DNA from: Paracoccus sp. (in: a-proteobacteria)
GTDB lineage: Bacteria > Pseudomonadota > Alphaproteobacteria > Rhodobacterales > Rhodobacteraceae
Assembly (NCBI RefSeq): GCF_030538695.1
Contig: NZ_JAUNTN010000008.1
Location: forward strand, 1 to 64,000
Direction of reading: 5' to 3'
Length of the DNA: 64,000 nucleotides
Position 1 is the stretch's first letter. Every line of letters begins with the position of its first letter. A program made the position numbers and the translations under genes. Positions 53,916 to 63,149 of the stretch are shown here, piece by piece. The notes below the pieces were generated by a model. The model saw nothing but the letters and a program-made list of their open reading frames with translations, did not search any database and was not told where the DNA came from.

Positions 53916-54430
53916 GCTGGCTTTCCGCCCTGTCGCACGGGCTGGTCGCGGTTGAACGCTGGGCCAGCCGGTTGCTGGTGCTGGCGTTCGTCACGCTGAT
54001 CGTGGCCAACGTGACGATGCGCTATGTTGCTGGCCGCCCCCTTGTCTATGCCGAGGAACTGGCCGCGATCCTGCTGGTGTGGCTGGTGTTCGTCGCCACC
54101 TCGATCACGGTGCATGACCGCGCACAGATCGGGGTGACGATGCTGGTCGAAAAGCTGCCGTTCGAGGTGCGCGGAGCCGTCGATCTGGCGGTTCTGGGGC
54201 TGGTCTCGACCGTGCTTGGGATGTTGCTGTGGTTTTCGGTCCAGTGGGTTCTGTCGCCCGCCGTGGCCTTTGAACAGATCATCACGACCGGCTGGGGCAA
54301 GGTGCCGTTCTTCTGGATCGTGCCGGTGTTTTCGGGCTGCGCCCTGATCCATGTTCTTGCCGATCTGGCCGAGGCCATCGTCCGTCACCGCCCCATCGAA
54401 ATCGCACAGGACAAGGGGCTTGAACCATGA
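53912..54430 (+). CDS. TRAP transporter small permease (DctQ-type)
   Basis: A 172-residue, four-helix membrane protein with the DctQ hallmark VYAEELAAILLVWLVFVATS. It pairs with the large permease downstream, overlapping it by four bases. Confidence 0.9.
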   Translation: MSWLSALSHGLVAVERWASRLLVLAFVTLIVANVTMRYVAGRPLVYAEELAAILLVWLVFVATSITVHDRAQIGVTMLVEKLPFEVRGAVDLAVLGLVSTVLGMLLWFSVQWVLSPAVAFEQIITTGWGKVPFFWIVPVFSGCALIHVLADLAEAIVRHRPIEIAQDKGLEP

Positions 54431-55692
54431 TTGCCGGATTTTCCTTTGTCGCGCTGATGCTGGCGGCGATGCCGATTGCCTTCGTGCTGCTGGCGACGAC
54501 AATGATCTATGTGCTGGTGTCCGGGAACACGCAGATCCTGACCGCGATCCCGCAGATCATGTTCGGGTCTGTCGAAAGTTTCGATCTGCTGGCGATCCCG
54601 CTGTTCGTTCTGCTGGGCGAGATTATGAACGAATCCGGCCTGACGCGGCGCATCATCATCGCCGCGCGGGTGTGGCTGGCGCGGTTGCCGCATAACCTTG
54701 TGATCGTGAACCTGATTTCCAATCTGGCGCTGGCCGCGATCATGGGGTCGGCCACGGCGCAGATGGCGGTGATGTCGCGCGTCGTCGTGCCGGAAATGGA
54801 AAAGGACGGCTATGACCGGGGCTATGCGGCCTCGATCACCGCAAGCGCGGGGCTGTTGGGACCGATCATTCCACCGTCGATGGTATTCATCATCTTTGGG
54901 GTGATCGCGCAGGTGTCGATTGCCGATATGTTCATGGCGGGCATCGTGCCGGGCATGGTTCTGTTTGCGCTGATCATGGCAATCGCACTGTTTCAGGCAG
55001 GCCGCCACCGCACGCCGGGCCATACCGGCACACCCCTGCCCACAGGGTCACGGCTGCGTGCAACACTGCCCGGCGTGGCGACCATGCTGATCCCGCTGAC
55101 GATCATCGGCGGCATTTCGGGCGGGGTCTTTACGCCGACCGAAAGCGCGGCCGTCGCCATCGTCGTTGCCCTGATCTTTGGCGCGGTGATCTTTCGTGAG
55201 CTGCCGATGAAAAGCGTGCCGCTGATTATCGACCGCACGGTGACGAACACGGCCATCGTGCTGTTCCTTATCATGGCGGCCAAGGTGTTCGGCTGGGTTC
55301 TGACCTTCAACCAGATCCCGCAGGCGGTGGCGGCGTTCATCGTGTCGCTGACGGCGGACCCGACGATGTTCATGCTGCTGGTGGTGGCGGCGCTGATGGT
55401 CGTGGGGATGTTCCTTGACGGTATCGCCGCGCTTATCATCCTGACACCGATCCTGTTGCCGGTGGCGGTATCGCATTACGGAATCGACCCGATCCAGTTC
55501 GGCGTCGTGATGTCGCTGACGCTGGTGCTGGGGCTGCTGACGCCGCCCGTAGGCACCGGCCTCTATATCGCCGCGGCCATGTCCGAAATCCCGATTACCC
55601 GGCTGGCGCGGCTGGTGCTGCCTTATGTGGCGGCCTCTCTTGTTGTGATCTTGCTGGTCGTGCTGGTCCCCTGGACCGTCCGGCCCTTCTGA
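54427..55692 (+). CDS. TRAP transporter large permease (DctM-type)
   Basis: A 421-residue, roughly 12-helix permease. The DctM landmarks are IPLFVLLGEIMNESGLTRRI and ASAGLLGPIIPPSMVFIIFG, with LGLLTPPVGTGLYI near the C-terminus. It completes a Na+-driven TRAP importer. Confidence 0.93.
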   Translation: MIAGFSFVALMLAAMPIAFVLLATTMIYVLVSGNTQILTAIPQIMFGSVESFDLLAIPLFVLLGEIMNESGLTRRIIIAARVWLARLPHNLVIVNLISNLALAAIMGSATAQMAVMSRVVVPEMEKDGYDRGYAASITASAGLLGPIIPPSMVFIIFGVIAQVSIADMFMAGIVPGMVLFALIMAIALFQAGRHRTPGHTGTPLPTGSRLRATLPGVATMLIPLTIIGGISGGVFTPTESAAVAIVVALIFGAVIFRELPMKSVPLIIDRTVTNTAIVLFLIMAAKVFGWVLTFNQIPQAVAAFIVSLTADPTMFMLLVVAALMVVGMFLDGIAALIILTPILLPVAVSHYGIDPIQFGVVMSLTLVLGLLTPPVGTGLYIAAAMSEIPITRLARLVLPYVAASLVVILLVVLVPWTVRPF

Positions 55693-55704
55693 GGAGGAGA
55701 GACT

Positions 55705-56907
55705 ATGACCCAGATTCTGATCGCAGGCGGCGGGATTGGCGGTCTTGCCACCGCCATCGGCCTTGCGCGAAAGGGGATCGCATCAACGGTGCTGGAACGA
55801 TCCGCCCGGATGGGCGAAATTGGCGCCGGTATCCAGCTTGGCCCGAACGCCTTTCACGCCTTTGACTATCTTGGCGTGGGCGAGGCCGCGCGCGCCATCG
55901 CCGTCTATATCGACAGCCTGCGGCTGATGGATGCGATCGGCGGGCAGGAAATCACCCGTATCCCGCTGGACGATGCGTTCCGGGCGCATTTCGGCAACCC
56001 TTACGCGGTGATCCACCGGGGCGATCTGCACGGCATCTTTCTGAAGGCCTGTCAGGATCACCCGCTGGTCACGCTGCGCACCAGCGCCGAGGTGACGGGC
56101 TATGAACAGGATGGCGGCAGCGTGACCGCGATCCTGAAATCAGGGGATCGGGCGGTGGGCGATCTGCTGGTCGGCGCGGACGGGCTGTGGTCCGCGATCC
56201 GCAAGCAGGTGGTGGGCGACGGCGCGCCGCGCGTGTCGGGCCACACGACCTATCGTTCCGTCATCCCGACCGAGGACATGCCCGAGGATTTGCGCTGGAA
56301 CGCCGCGACCCTTTGGGCCGGGCCGAAATGCCATATCGTGCATTACCCGCTGAAGGGCTGGAAACAGTTCAACCTTGTCGTCACCTATCACAACGACGCG
56401 CCCAGCCCCGAAAACGGCGTCCCCGTCAGCCATGACGAGGTGCGCAAGGGCTTTGAACACGTGGCCCCCGTCGCGCGGCAGATCATCGACCGCGGGCAGG
56501 ACTGGAAACGCTGGGTGCTGTGCGACCGGGAACCAGTAACGAAATGGATCGACGGGCGGGTGGTTCTGCTGGGCGACGCCGCCCATCCGATGCTGCAATA
56601 TTTCGCCCAAGGTGCCTGCATGGCGATGGAGGATGCGGTGGCGCTGTCCGCGATGCTGGACCAGTACGCCGACCACGATCAGGCGCTTGCCGCCTATCAA
56701 TCCTTGCGCAACCTGCGCACCGCGCGGGTGCAGTTGCAATCGCGCGAAATCGGCCAGCATGTTTATCACTCCGCAGGCGCACATGCCGAATTGCGCAATG
56801 CTGTCATGCGCGCGAAATCTCCCGCTGACTGGTATGAGGCCGTGGGCTGGCTTTACGGCTCGACAGGGCTGGAAGGGGCGGTGTCACCGCAGTGGCGGGC
56901 TGGCTGA
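55705..56907 (+). CDS. mhbM: 3-Hydroxybenzoate 6-hydroxylase
   Basis: A 400-residue FAD monooxygenase that makes gentisate from 3-hydroxybenzoate. GGGIGG (8-13) binds FAD; VGADGLWSAIR and VLLGDAAHPMLQYFAQGA are the DG and GD motifs. The central TEDMPEDLRWNAATLWAGP, then CHIVHYPLKGWKQFNLVVTY, matches 3-hydroxybenzoate 6-hydroxylases more than salicylate 1-hydroxylases. Being in the gentisate operon supports this. GGAGGAGAG precedes the ATG. Last gene of the operon. Confidence 0.87.
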   Translation: MTQILIAGGGIGGLATAIGLARKGIASTVLERSARMGEIGAGIQLGPNAFHAFDYLGVGEAARAIAVYIDSLRLMDAIGGQEITRIPLDDAFRAHFGNPYAVIHRGDLHGIFLKACQDHPLVTLRTSAEVTGYEQDGGSVTAILKSGDRAVGDLLVGADGLWSAIRKQVVGDGAPRVSGHTTYRSVIPTEDMPEDLRWNAATLWAGPKCHIVHYPLKGWKQFNLVVTYHNDAPSPENGVPVSHDEVRKGFEHVAPVARQIIDRGQDWKRWVLCDREPVTKWIDGRVVLLGDAAHPMLQYFAQGACMAMEDAVALSAMLDQYADHDQALAAYQSLRNLRTARVQLQSREIGQHVYHSAGAHAELRNAVMRAKSPADWYEAVGWLYGSTGLEGAVSPQWRAG

Positions 56908-56918
56908 ACCGTTTGTGG

Positions 56919-56944
56919 CCAGCGGCGGGTGTGTCCGCCGCTGG
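56919..56944. terminator. Bidirectional terminator between mhbM and ggt
   Basis: CCAGCGGCGG (56919-56928) pairs with CCGCCGCTGG (56935-56944) around GTGTGT, between convergent genes. Confidence 0.7.
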
Positions 56945-56959
56945 TATGGTTTCGGGCGC

Positions 56960-58696
56960 TCAGTAACCGACCGTTGCCGCTCCGGCACGGCGGGGGTCGG
57001 ATGCGCCAAGGAAGAACCCGGTTTCGGGGTCGAGCATCACTGATTGGGTGGAGCCCATGACCTCTTGCAGCGACAGCACATGGCCCTTGGCCTGCAAGGC
57101 GCGCTGGGTGTCAAGGCTGATGCCTTCCTCGATCCGCAACTCGTCGGGCAGCCATTGGTGATGGATGCGTGGGGCGGTGCTGGCCTCGGCCACGTTCATC
57201 TTGTGGTCGATCATATTCATAATGACCTGCAACACGGTGGTGATGATCCGCGCACCGCCGGGGCTGCCGGTGACAAGCCAGACCTTGCCATCCTTGTTGA
57301 CGATGGTCGGCGTCATGGAGGACAGGGGCCGCTTGCCCGCCTCGACCGCATTGGCGTCGCCGCCGATCAGGCCATAGGCGTTAGGCACGCCCGGCTTGGC
57401 CGAAAAATCATCCATTTCGTTGTTCATCAGCACACCGGTGCCTTCGGCCACCAGACCCGAGCCATAGGAAAAGTTGATCGTATAGGTGTTGGAAACCGCG
57501 TTTCCGTCCTTGTCGATGATCGAATAATGCGTGGTCTGGTCGCTTTCATAAGGGGCCAGATCGGCAGGCTTTATCAGGGCCGAGGGCGTGGCGAACCCGG
57601 CGCTGATCTTATCGCGCATGGCTGCCGCGTATTCCTTGGACATCAGCGCATCCACCGGGACATCGACGAAATCCGGGTCGCCCAGATATTCGGAACGGTC
57701 GGCATAGGCCAATTTCATGGCCTCGGCCATCAGATGCAGGGTCTCGGAGCTGTTCTCGCCCAAAGCGCCGATAGGATAGCCTTCCAGCGCGTTCAGAATC
57801 TGGATCAGATGCACCCCGCCTGAGGACGGCGGCGGCATCGAAACGATCTCATAGCCGCGATAGGTGCCGCGAACGGGGTCGCGTTTGATTGCCTTGTATC
57901 CGGCAAGGTCGTCGGGGGTCATATTGCCGCCGGCTTCGGTGACGGAACGGGCGATAGCCTCGGCCACTTCGCCCTTATAGAAACCGTCCGGGCCTTCGGC
58001 TGCGATCTTTTTCAGGGTGTTGGCAAGATCAGCCTGAACCAGCGTATCGCCGGGGCGATACAGCTCGCCGCCGTCCTTATAGAAAATCTTTGCGGCGGAA
58101 TCATAACGGGTCAGGCGTTCCTTCATCGCTTCCAGACTGTCGGCAAGGTCGGGGGTGACGGTGATGCCATCCTCGGCCAGCCTGATTGCGGGGGCGATGA
58201 CATCGGCCCAATCCATGCTGCCGTATTCATCCAGCACCATCCGCATCCCCGCAACCGTCCCCGGCACGCCCGAAGCCGCGCCGCTGTAGCGCGACAGGTC
58301 GCTGTCGGCATCGCCGTCCGCGTTCAGGAACATATCGCGGCTGGCCCCTGCCGGGGCGATTTCGCGGTAGTCGATGGCGTGGGTCTCGCCGGTTTCGGCG
58401 TCATGTACCAGCATAAAGCCGCCGCCGCCCAGATTGCCCGCGCGGGGCAGTGTCACCGCCAGCGCAAAGGCGACCGCAACGCCCGCGTCCACCGCATTGC
58501 CGCCCTGCGCCAGAATATCGCGCCCGACCTCGGCGGCGACGCGCTCTTGTGCGGAAACCATGCCGTTTTCGGCCCAAACCGGGTGGATTCGGTCCATGCC
58601 AGAATAAATCGCCGCCTCTTGCGCGCCCGCAGGCAGGGCGATCAGCCCGGCCATGGCTGCCGCAAAGCCCTTGCGGCGAAGATGGTGAATGAACAT
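56960..58696 (-). CDS. ggt: Gamma-glutamyltranspeptidase
   Basis: A 578-residue periplasmic N-terminal-nucleophile hydrolase that cuts gamma-glutamyl bonds (glutathione and gamma-glutamylated amines). A signal peptide covers about 1-25. The precursor self-cleaves before the catalytic Thr in DQTTHYSIIDKDGNAVSNT; the substrate-binding PLSSMTPTIV and glycine-rich TGSPGGARIITTV are present. GGAGGGAG precedes the ATG. A terminator at 58768 separates it from the RidA unit upstream, so it likely has its own promoter. Confidence 0.93.
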   Translation of the reverse strand: MFIHHLRRKGFAAAMAGLIALPAGAQEAAIYSGMDRIHPVWAENGMVSAQERVAAEVGRDILAQGGNAVDAGVAVAFALAVTLPRAGNLGGGGFMLVHDAETGETHAIDYREIAPAGASRDMFLNADGDADSDLSRYSGAASGVPGTVAGMRMVLDEYGSMDWADVIAPAIRLAEDGITVTPDLADSLEAMKERLTRYDSAAKIFYKDGGELYRPGDTLVQADLANTLKKIAAEGPDGFYKGEVAEAIARSVTEAGGNMTPDDLAGYKAIKRDPVRGTYRGYEIVSMPPPSSGGVHLIQILNALEGYPIGALGENSSETLHLMAEAMKLAYADRSEYLGDPDFVDVPVDALMSKEYAAAMRDKISAGFATPSALIKPADLAPYESDQTTHYSIIDKDGNAVSNTYTINFSYGSGLVAEGTGVLMNNEMDDFSAKPGVPNAYGLIGGDANAVEAGKRPLSSMTPTIVNKDGKVWLVTGSPGGARIITTVLQVIMNMIDHKMNVAEASTAPRIHHQWLPDELRIEEGISLDTQRALQAKGHVLSLQEVMGSTQSVMLDPETGFFLGASDPRRAGAATVGY

Positions 58697-58767
58697 GCGC
58701 GTCTCCCTCCTTTATGTCTGTGGTTAATGCAGCATCATCCTGCCCATAGGTCAACCGCGACAGCAAA

Positions 58768-58791
58768 ACACCCCGGCGCGGGCCGGGGTGT
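58768..58791 (-). terminator. Terminator of the amine oxidase/cytochrome/RidA unit
   Basis: ACACCCCGGC (58768-58777) pairs with GCCGGGGTGT (58782-58791) around GCGG; on the minus strand a T run follows. It lies 34 bp past the RidA stop. Confidence 0.8.
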
Positions 58792-58824
58792 CTGGGGTCA
58801 TATGTGGCCCGTATCAGGCCCGTA

Positions 58825-59310
58825 TCAGGGGCGAACGGCGGTGACTTCCAGTTCGACCAGCCAGCCGGGGTTGACCAGCGCATCCACGACCATGGCGGAA
58901 CGCACCGGCAGGTTCGGTTGCGCCTCGGTACCGAAGAACTGGGTATAGCCAGACATGAAACCGGCAAAATCGACAGCGCCGCCTTCGGGTGCGACAAGGA
59001 ACGCCTGCATCTTGATGATGTCACCGACGCCCATGTCCATGCTTTCCAGTTGTGCCTTGATGCGGTTCATCACGCTGACGGTCTGTTCCTCCATCGTGCC
59101 GAACGCCTCGACGCTGCGTGGGTCGGCGTCGGCGTTCAGCACGGCGGGGACGGTGCCGGACAGGTAAACGGTGGTCTTGCCCGCCGGAACCTCGACCGCT
59201 TGCACGATCGGGAAATCGGAATCCGGGATCGGATGGCGGGTGATGTCCTGCGCGGCGGCAGAGGTGGCGGCGCTGGTCAGCAGCAGCGTGGCGATCAGGG
59301 CGTTCTTCAT
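58825..59310 (-). CDS. RidA/YjgF-family protein with signal peptide
   Basis: A 161-residue RidA-superfamily protein. RidA proteins hydrolyse reactive imines/enamines made by amine- and amino-acid-oxidising enzymes, normally in the cytoplasm. This one has a clear Sec signal (MKNALIATLLLTSAATSAAA), so the mature protein should be periplasmic. The catalytic Arg is kept (Arg137 in LPVRSAMVVDAL) with Glu153 in LVELEVTAV. The start at 59310 follows AGGAAA; upstream ATGs in the frame lie in the cytochrome gene. It is the third gene after a Tat-exported amine oxidase and a cytochrome c. Confidence 0.85.
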   Translation of the reverse strand: MKNALIATLLLTSAATSAAAQDITRHPIPDSDFPIVQAVEVPAGKTTVYLSGTVPAVLNADADPRSVEAFGTMEEQTVSVMNRIKAQLESMDMGVGDIIKMQAFLVAPEGGAVDFAGFMSGYTQFFGTEAQPNLPVRSAMVVDALVNPGWLVELEVTAVRP

Positions 59311-59326
59311 GGGTTTTCCTTTCAGG

Positions 59327-59719
59327 TTAACGTGCGGCCGAGACAGTTTCGGCGGTTGCGGGGGCTTCGGCATAGTCATTGCCGAAATGGGTGCGGATAT
59401 AGTTGACGACGACGGCGACCTGTTCATCGTCCAGCATCTCGCCCACGGGGGGCATGGCCTTCTGGCCGTGAACGATCAGGTGGATGGGGTAATTGGCATG
59501 GGCGAGGTTTTCATTCCCGGCCAGCGCCGGATAGTGACCCGCGCCCGTCGCGCCCTGACCATCGGGCATATGGCAGGCGGCGCAGACGGCGCGATAGATG
59601 GTTGCGCCATCGGCTTGGGTCAGCCGGGCCGGGTCCGCGAACCAGCCTGTCGTATCGGGGCGGTCCTGCGCCATGGCGGGGGTGGCCAGCAGCGCGGCCA
59701 GAAGCAATGCGTATTTCAT
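59327..59719 (-). CDS. Small periplasmic cytochrome c
   Basis: A 130-residue class I cytochrome c with signal peptide (1-18), heme site CAACH (46-50), and probable axial Met89 (KAMPP). It sits 10 bp after the amine oxidase gene and 16 bp before the RidA gene. It probably accepts electrons from the amine oxidase and passes them to the respiratory chain, as CycN does for the nicotine oxidoreductase NicA2. Confidence 0.85.
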   Translation of the reverse strand: MKYALLLAALLATPAMAQDRPDTTGWFADPARLTQADGATIYRAVCAACHMPDGQGATGAGHYPALAGNENLAHANYPIHLIVHGQKAMPPVGEMLDDEQVAVVVNYIRTHFGNDYAEAPATAETVSAAR

Positions 59720-59729
59720 GGCGTTCCCT

Positions 59730-61316
59730 TCAGCTTTCGGTGACGATGGCGTGCAGGCGGGTTACGGCGTCCAGCGAGGACAGGATCGCGCCCTCCATCC
59801 ATGCGGGCAGGTATGAGATATGTTCGCCGGCCATCAGGGTGCGGCCATCCATAGCGGTGGCGTCCATGTAATCGGCGTCGCGGTCCTTCCAGATACCATA
59901 ACAGCCCATGGTCCATGGCACCCGATGCCAGCCGACGGCAACGCCGGACAGGAACTCGTCAGGGTATTGCGGATGGATCTGGCTGCCGTAACCCAGCGCC
60001 TTTTGCACCCGTTCTTCGGCGGGCAGGGCGTTCCACTGATAGGCATAGGCGCCCCAGGGATAAGCCCCCAGCAGCACCCCCGGCCCGTCGCTGAAGAACC
60101 CGGTCGAGGGATAGGAAATCAGCGTGATAGGCAGGTCGGTATAGCTGATGCCGCCATAGATATGTTCATCCTGTTCCCAGAAACGGCGCTTGAACTCCAG
60201 CCCGACCTTGAAGGCGGAATCATAGGCCATGCCGTCGATGATCCCGGTCATGCGCGGGCTGAAATCGTGGTCGATCTGACCAAGGACAGAAAACGGGATG
60301 GTGCAGATGCAATAATCCGCGGTTTCGGTGGTCTCGGGGCCGTCGCCATTGGCCGGAACCCATGTCGCGGTCACGCTGTCGCCGTCATGGCGGATGCGCG
60401 TGACCTTGGCGTTATAGGTGATGAGATCGCCCACCTGTGCTTCAAACCCTTTGGCGATCATGTCCATGCCGCCGACCGGCTGGAAGATCGTCGATTGGAA
60501 ATGCAGCCCGTCGCCTGCCGTCAGCCGGTTCCACAACTGCGATTGCAGCACCACCGACAGCGGGTGCGGCTCGGACGGTTCCGGCTTGCCGCTGGCACCG
60601 CCGCCCTCGGGCTTGGCAAAGCCGCGATAGGACGAGGTGTCCTCGCTTTTGACATAGGCCAGATCGTCGTTCAGCGTGCCGTAGCGTTTCAACGCCTGCA
60701 CCAGCAGGGCGGCGTCATCCTCGGTCACGGTGGCGTCCAGCGCGCCCTGATCCACCACCTTGGCCAGCAATTCCGCGACATGGCCCCGGAAATCGGTCGA
60801 GATTTCCTTGAACCGTTGCGGCTGGCCGTCAAAGGCCCCGCTGTTGTGCAGATAGGCGTTGTAATTCACCTGAATGAACGGTTCCAGCTTGACCCCGAAC
60901 CGTTTGCAGTAATCCAGAACGGCGAAGTGATCAGAGGGGATGCGCCACGGGCCGGGGTTGATATAGTTACCCTCGGCAAAGGTGCAGGTCTGGGTGAAAC
61001 CGCCCAACTCGGTATAGGTATCGCCGCCGCGAATGGTCCAGCAGCGCCCGCCCGCCTTTTCGCGGTATTCCAGCACCTTGACCTGATAGCCCGCGTTGCG
61101 CAGCTCGAACGCGGCGGTCATCCCGGCCAACCCGCCGCCAAGGATCAGCACGCTGGTGCCTTTGGCATCGCCTTGCAGGTTCAGCTGCCCTTTCCAGGTG
61201 GATGGTTGCGCAAGGCCCATTGCGCTCATGGCGCTATACATCGCGGCGGCCCCTGCGACCGTCCCGATCATTCCCAGCAGCGACCGCCGGGACATCCCTT
61301 CTGCGTTGAACGTCAT
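59730..61316 (-). CDS. Tat-exported flavin amine oxidase/dehydrogenase
   Basis: A 528-residue FAD enzyme of the monoamine oxidase / L-amino-acid oxidase family. Twin arginines at 10-11 (SRRSLLG) and a hydrophobic stretch predict Tat export of the folded flavoprotein. The dinucleotide motif LILGGGLAGMTAAFELRNAG (about 58-77) and AGGRCWTIRGGDT (88-100) bind FAD; the C-terminal AGEHISYLPAWMEGAILSS closes the FAD site. The start at 61316 has GGGGAAGA upstream; longer frames run through the intergenic DNA. Linked with a cytochrome c and an exported RidA, so it is inferred to be a cytochrome-coupled dehydrogenase. The substrate is unknown. Confidence 0.85.
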   Translation of the reverse strand: MTFNAEGMSRRSLLGMIGTVAGAAAMYSAMSAMGLAQPSTWKGQLNLQGDAKGTSVLILGGGLAGMTAAFELRNAGYQVKVLEYREKAGGRCWTIRGGDTYTELGGFTQTCTFAEGNYINPGPWRIPSDHFAVLDYCKRFGVKLEPFIQVNYNAYLHNSGAFDGQPQRFKEISTDFRGHVAELLAKVVDQGALDATVTEDDAALLVQALKRYGTLNDDLAYVKSEDTSSYRGFAKPEGGGASGKPEPSEPHPLSVVLQSQLWNRLTAGDGLHFQSTIFQPVGGMDMIAKGFEAQVGDLITYNAKVTRIRHDGDSVTATWVPANGDGPETTETADYCICTIPFSVLGQIDHDFSPRMTGIIDGMAYDSAFKVGLEFKRRFWEQDEHIYGGISYTDLPITLISYPSTGFFSDGPGVLLGAYPWGAYAYQWNALPAEERVQKALGYGSQIHPQYPDEFLSGVAVGWHRVPWTMGCYGIWKDRDADYMDATAMDGRTLMAGEHISYLPAWMEGAILSSLDAVTRLHAIVTES

Positions 61317-61502
61317 TCTTCCCCACCTGTCAAAGCGGCCTTTCCGGCGGCTTGTGTTGTCCTTTGGGTCAGAAAGAGCGGCGCGGGTGGGGAAGGTAAA
61401 TGAAACCGGGGCTGCAAAAGCGCGGAAAACCGGATATGTGCAATTTATACGCTTGGCTGCATCTGCGTGGTTCATGCCTGCCGCTGGTGGGGCAGTCCCG
61501 GA

Positions 61503-61518
61503 TTGGTGATGCAACCAA
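61503..61518. promoter_or_regulatory. Inverted repeat upstream of the esterase gene
   Basis: TTGGT (61503-61507) and ACCAA (61514-61518) form a 5-bp dyad around GATGCA in the 247-bp divergent region. It could be an operator; no regulator gene is nearby. Confidence 0.3.
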
Positions 61519-61563
61519 CGTCCGGCCTGCGGGTTGGGCCCGATCCATATGTATGAGGTCGCC

Positions 61564-63102
61564 ATGAACCGTCGTCTGTTGCTGCAAAGCTGTGCCGCCC
61601 TTGGTCTGCTGTCGGTGCTACCGCCGTTGCGGGCTGAGGCCAGTGCCGGGGTTGGGGCTGCCGCGCCCGCCGCCTTTGATCCGCAGGGGTTCAAGACCCT
61701 GACCACGAGCATCACCACCGATAAAGGTGCGGTCCGTGTGACCTATCGCTTCTGGTCCTCGGTGGTTTATGTCGGTGCGCCGGTCGATGCGGCCTATCAG
61801 TCGATGAATATTTCCGTGCCGGTGCAAATCGACGGGCAGGATGTGGACGCCAGCACTGCGCCGGTGCTGTTTGCCAATGCAGTCGGCGGCTATATGCCCT
61901 CGATGACGGCAGGGGCGCCGGGGGTGGGAGAGCGTTCGCCCGATGCGCAGATGCCGGTTATGCCGCCTGCGGCGGATGGTGCGGCCCCGACCTTCAGCAG
62001 CGCGATGATGGCGCGGGGGGAACAGGTGTCGCTGCCCAAATTGGGGCTGGCGGCGGGGTTTGTCGTGGTCGAGCCGGGTGCACGGGGCCGCACGCTGGTC
62101 AATGCAGAGGATGATTATTACGGTGTGGCCCCGGCGGCGATCGTGGACCTGAAAGCCGCGCTGCGGTTTTTGCAGGCCAACCGGGGCGTTATTCCGGGGA
62201 ATATGGACCGGATCGTATCCACCGGCAGCTCGGCGGGCGGGGCGCTGTCGGCCCTGCTGGGGGCCAGCGGTAACAGCCCGGATTACGACGCGCTTCTGGC
62301 CGAGGTTGGCGCGGCGCAGGGCAGCGACGCGGTTTTCGCCGCCGGTTGCTGGTGTCCGATTACGGATCTGGACCATGCCGATATGGCCTATGAATGGAAC
62401 TGGGGCGCGAACCCTTATGACGGTGCGCCGGTGGATGCGGCGCTGTCCGGGGAACTTGCGCAGGGTTTCGCGCCCTATCAGGCGGGACTTGGGCTGACCA
62501 CGGGCGACGGCCAGCCGCTGACGGCGGACAATTACGCCGATCACCTGCTGGATGCCTTTATCCGCCCCGATGCCAGCGCCACGCTGGCCGCGATGGATGA
62601 GGCCACGCGCAGCGCATATCTGGCCGCGCATCCGCATATCGGCTGGCAGAACGGACAGGCGGTGCTGGATTGGCCGGGCTTTCTGGCCCATGTCGGCACG
62701 CGCAAGAAATCTCTGCCCGCCTTTGATGCGTTTGACCTGTCAGCGGGCGAGAATAACCTGTTCGGGCGCGACAAGGTGCCGGCACGGCATTTCACCAACT
62801 GGTCGCTGCGGCAGGCCAGTGGCGATCCGCAGGCGGTGATTGATGCCGACCTGCCCCGCACGCTGGAGCTGATGAACCCAATGCCTTATCTGGCGGCGGA
62901 AAATCCGGGCCGGGCGCGGCATTGGTGGCTGCGTGTCGGGACCAGCGATACCGACACGTCCCTGACCGTGGTTGGCAATCTGGACGCGCAGGCCCGCAAA
63001 CTGGGCGATGCGGTCGATACGCGGCTGTATTGGGATCAGGGCCACGGCGCGAATATCGACGCCGCTGCGTTCATTGACTGGATGCGGCAGATTACCGCCT
63101 AG
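61564..63102 (+). CDS. Exported tannase-type (subtype B tannase) esterase
   Basis: A 512-residue alpha/beta hydrolase with an RR-containing signal peptide (MNRRLLLQSCAALGLLSVLP). The nucleophile elbow is STGSSAGGALSALLG with Ser223; CWCPITDLDHADMAYEW and a late His in WDQGHGANID match subtype B tannases, which hydrolyse galloyl and related phenolic esters. The start at 61564 follows GAGG and removes ten unlikely residues. It is followed 47 bp later by an exported MBL-fold gene. Other phenolic-ester specificities are possible. Confidence 0.68.
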   Translation: MNRRLLLQSCAALGLLSVLPPLRAEASAGVGAAAPAAFDPQGFKTLTTSITTDKGAVRVTYRFWSSVVYVGAPVDAAYQSMNISVPVQIDGQDVDASTAPVLFANAVGGYMPSMTAGAPGVGERSPDAQMPVMPPAADGAAPTFSSAMMARGEQVSLPKLGLAAGFVVVEPGARGRTLVNAEDDYYGVAPAAIVDLKAALRFLQANRGVIPGNMDRIVSTGSSAGGALSALLGASGNSPDYDALLAEVGAAQGSDAVFAAGCWCPITDLDHADMAYEWNWGANPYDGAPVDAALSGELAQGFAPYQAGLGLTTGDGQPLTADNYADHLLDAFIRPDASATLAAMDEATRSAYLAAHPHIGWQNGQAVLDWPGFLAHVGTRKKSLPAFDAFDLSAGENNLFGRDKVPARHFTNWSLRQASGDPQAVIDADLPRTLELMNPMPYLAAENPGRARHWWLRVGTSDTDTSLTVVGNLDAQARKLGDAVDTRLYWDQGHGANIDAAAFIDWMRQITA

Positions 63103-63149
63103 GCGGTGCCATGGCCTTTGTGACGGTGCATAAAACAAGAGGAAATGAC

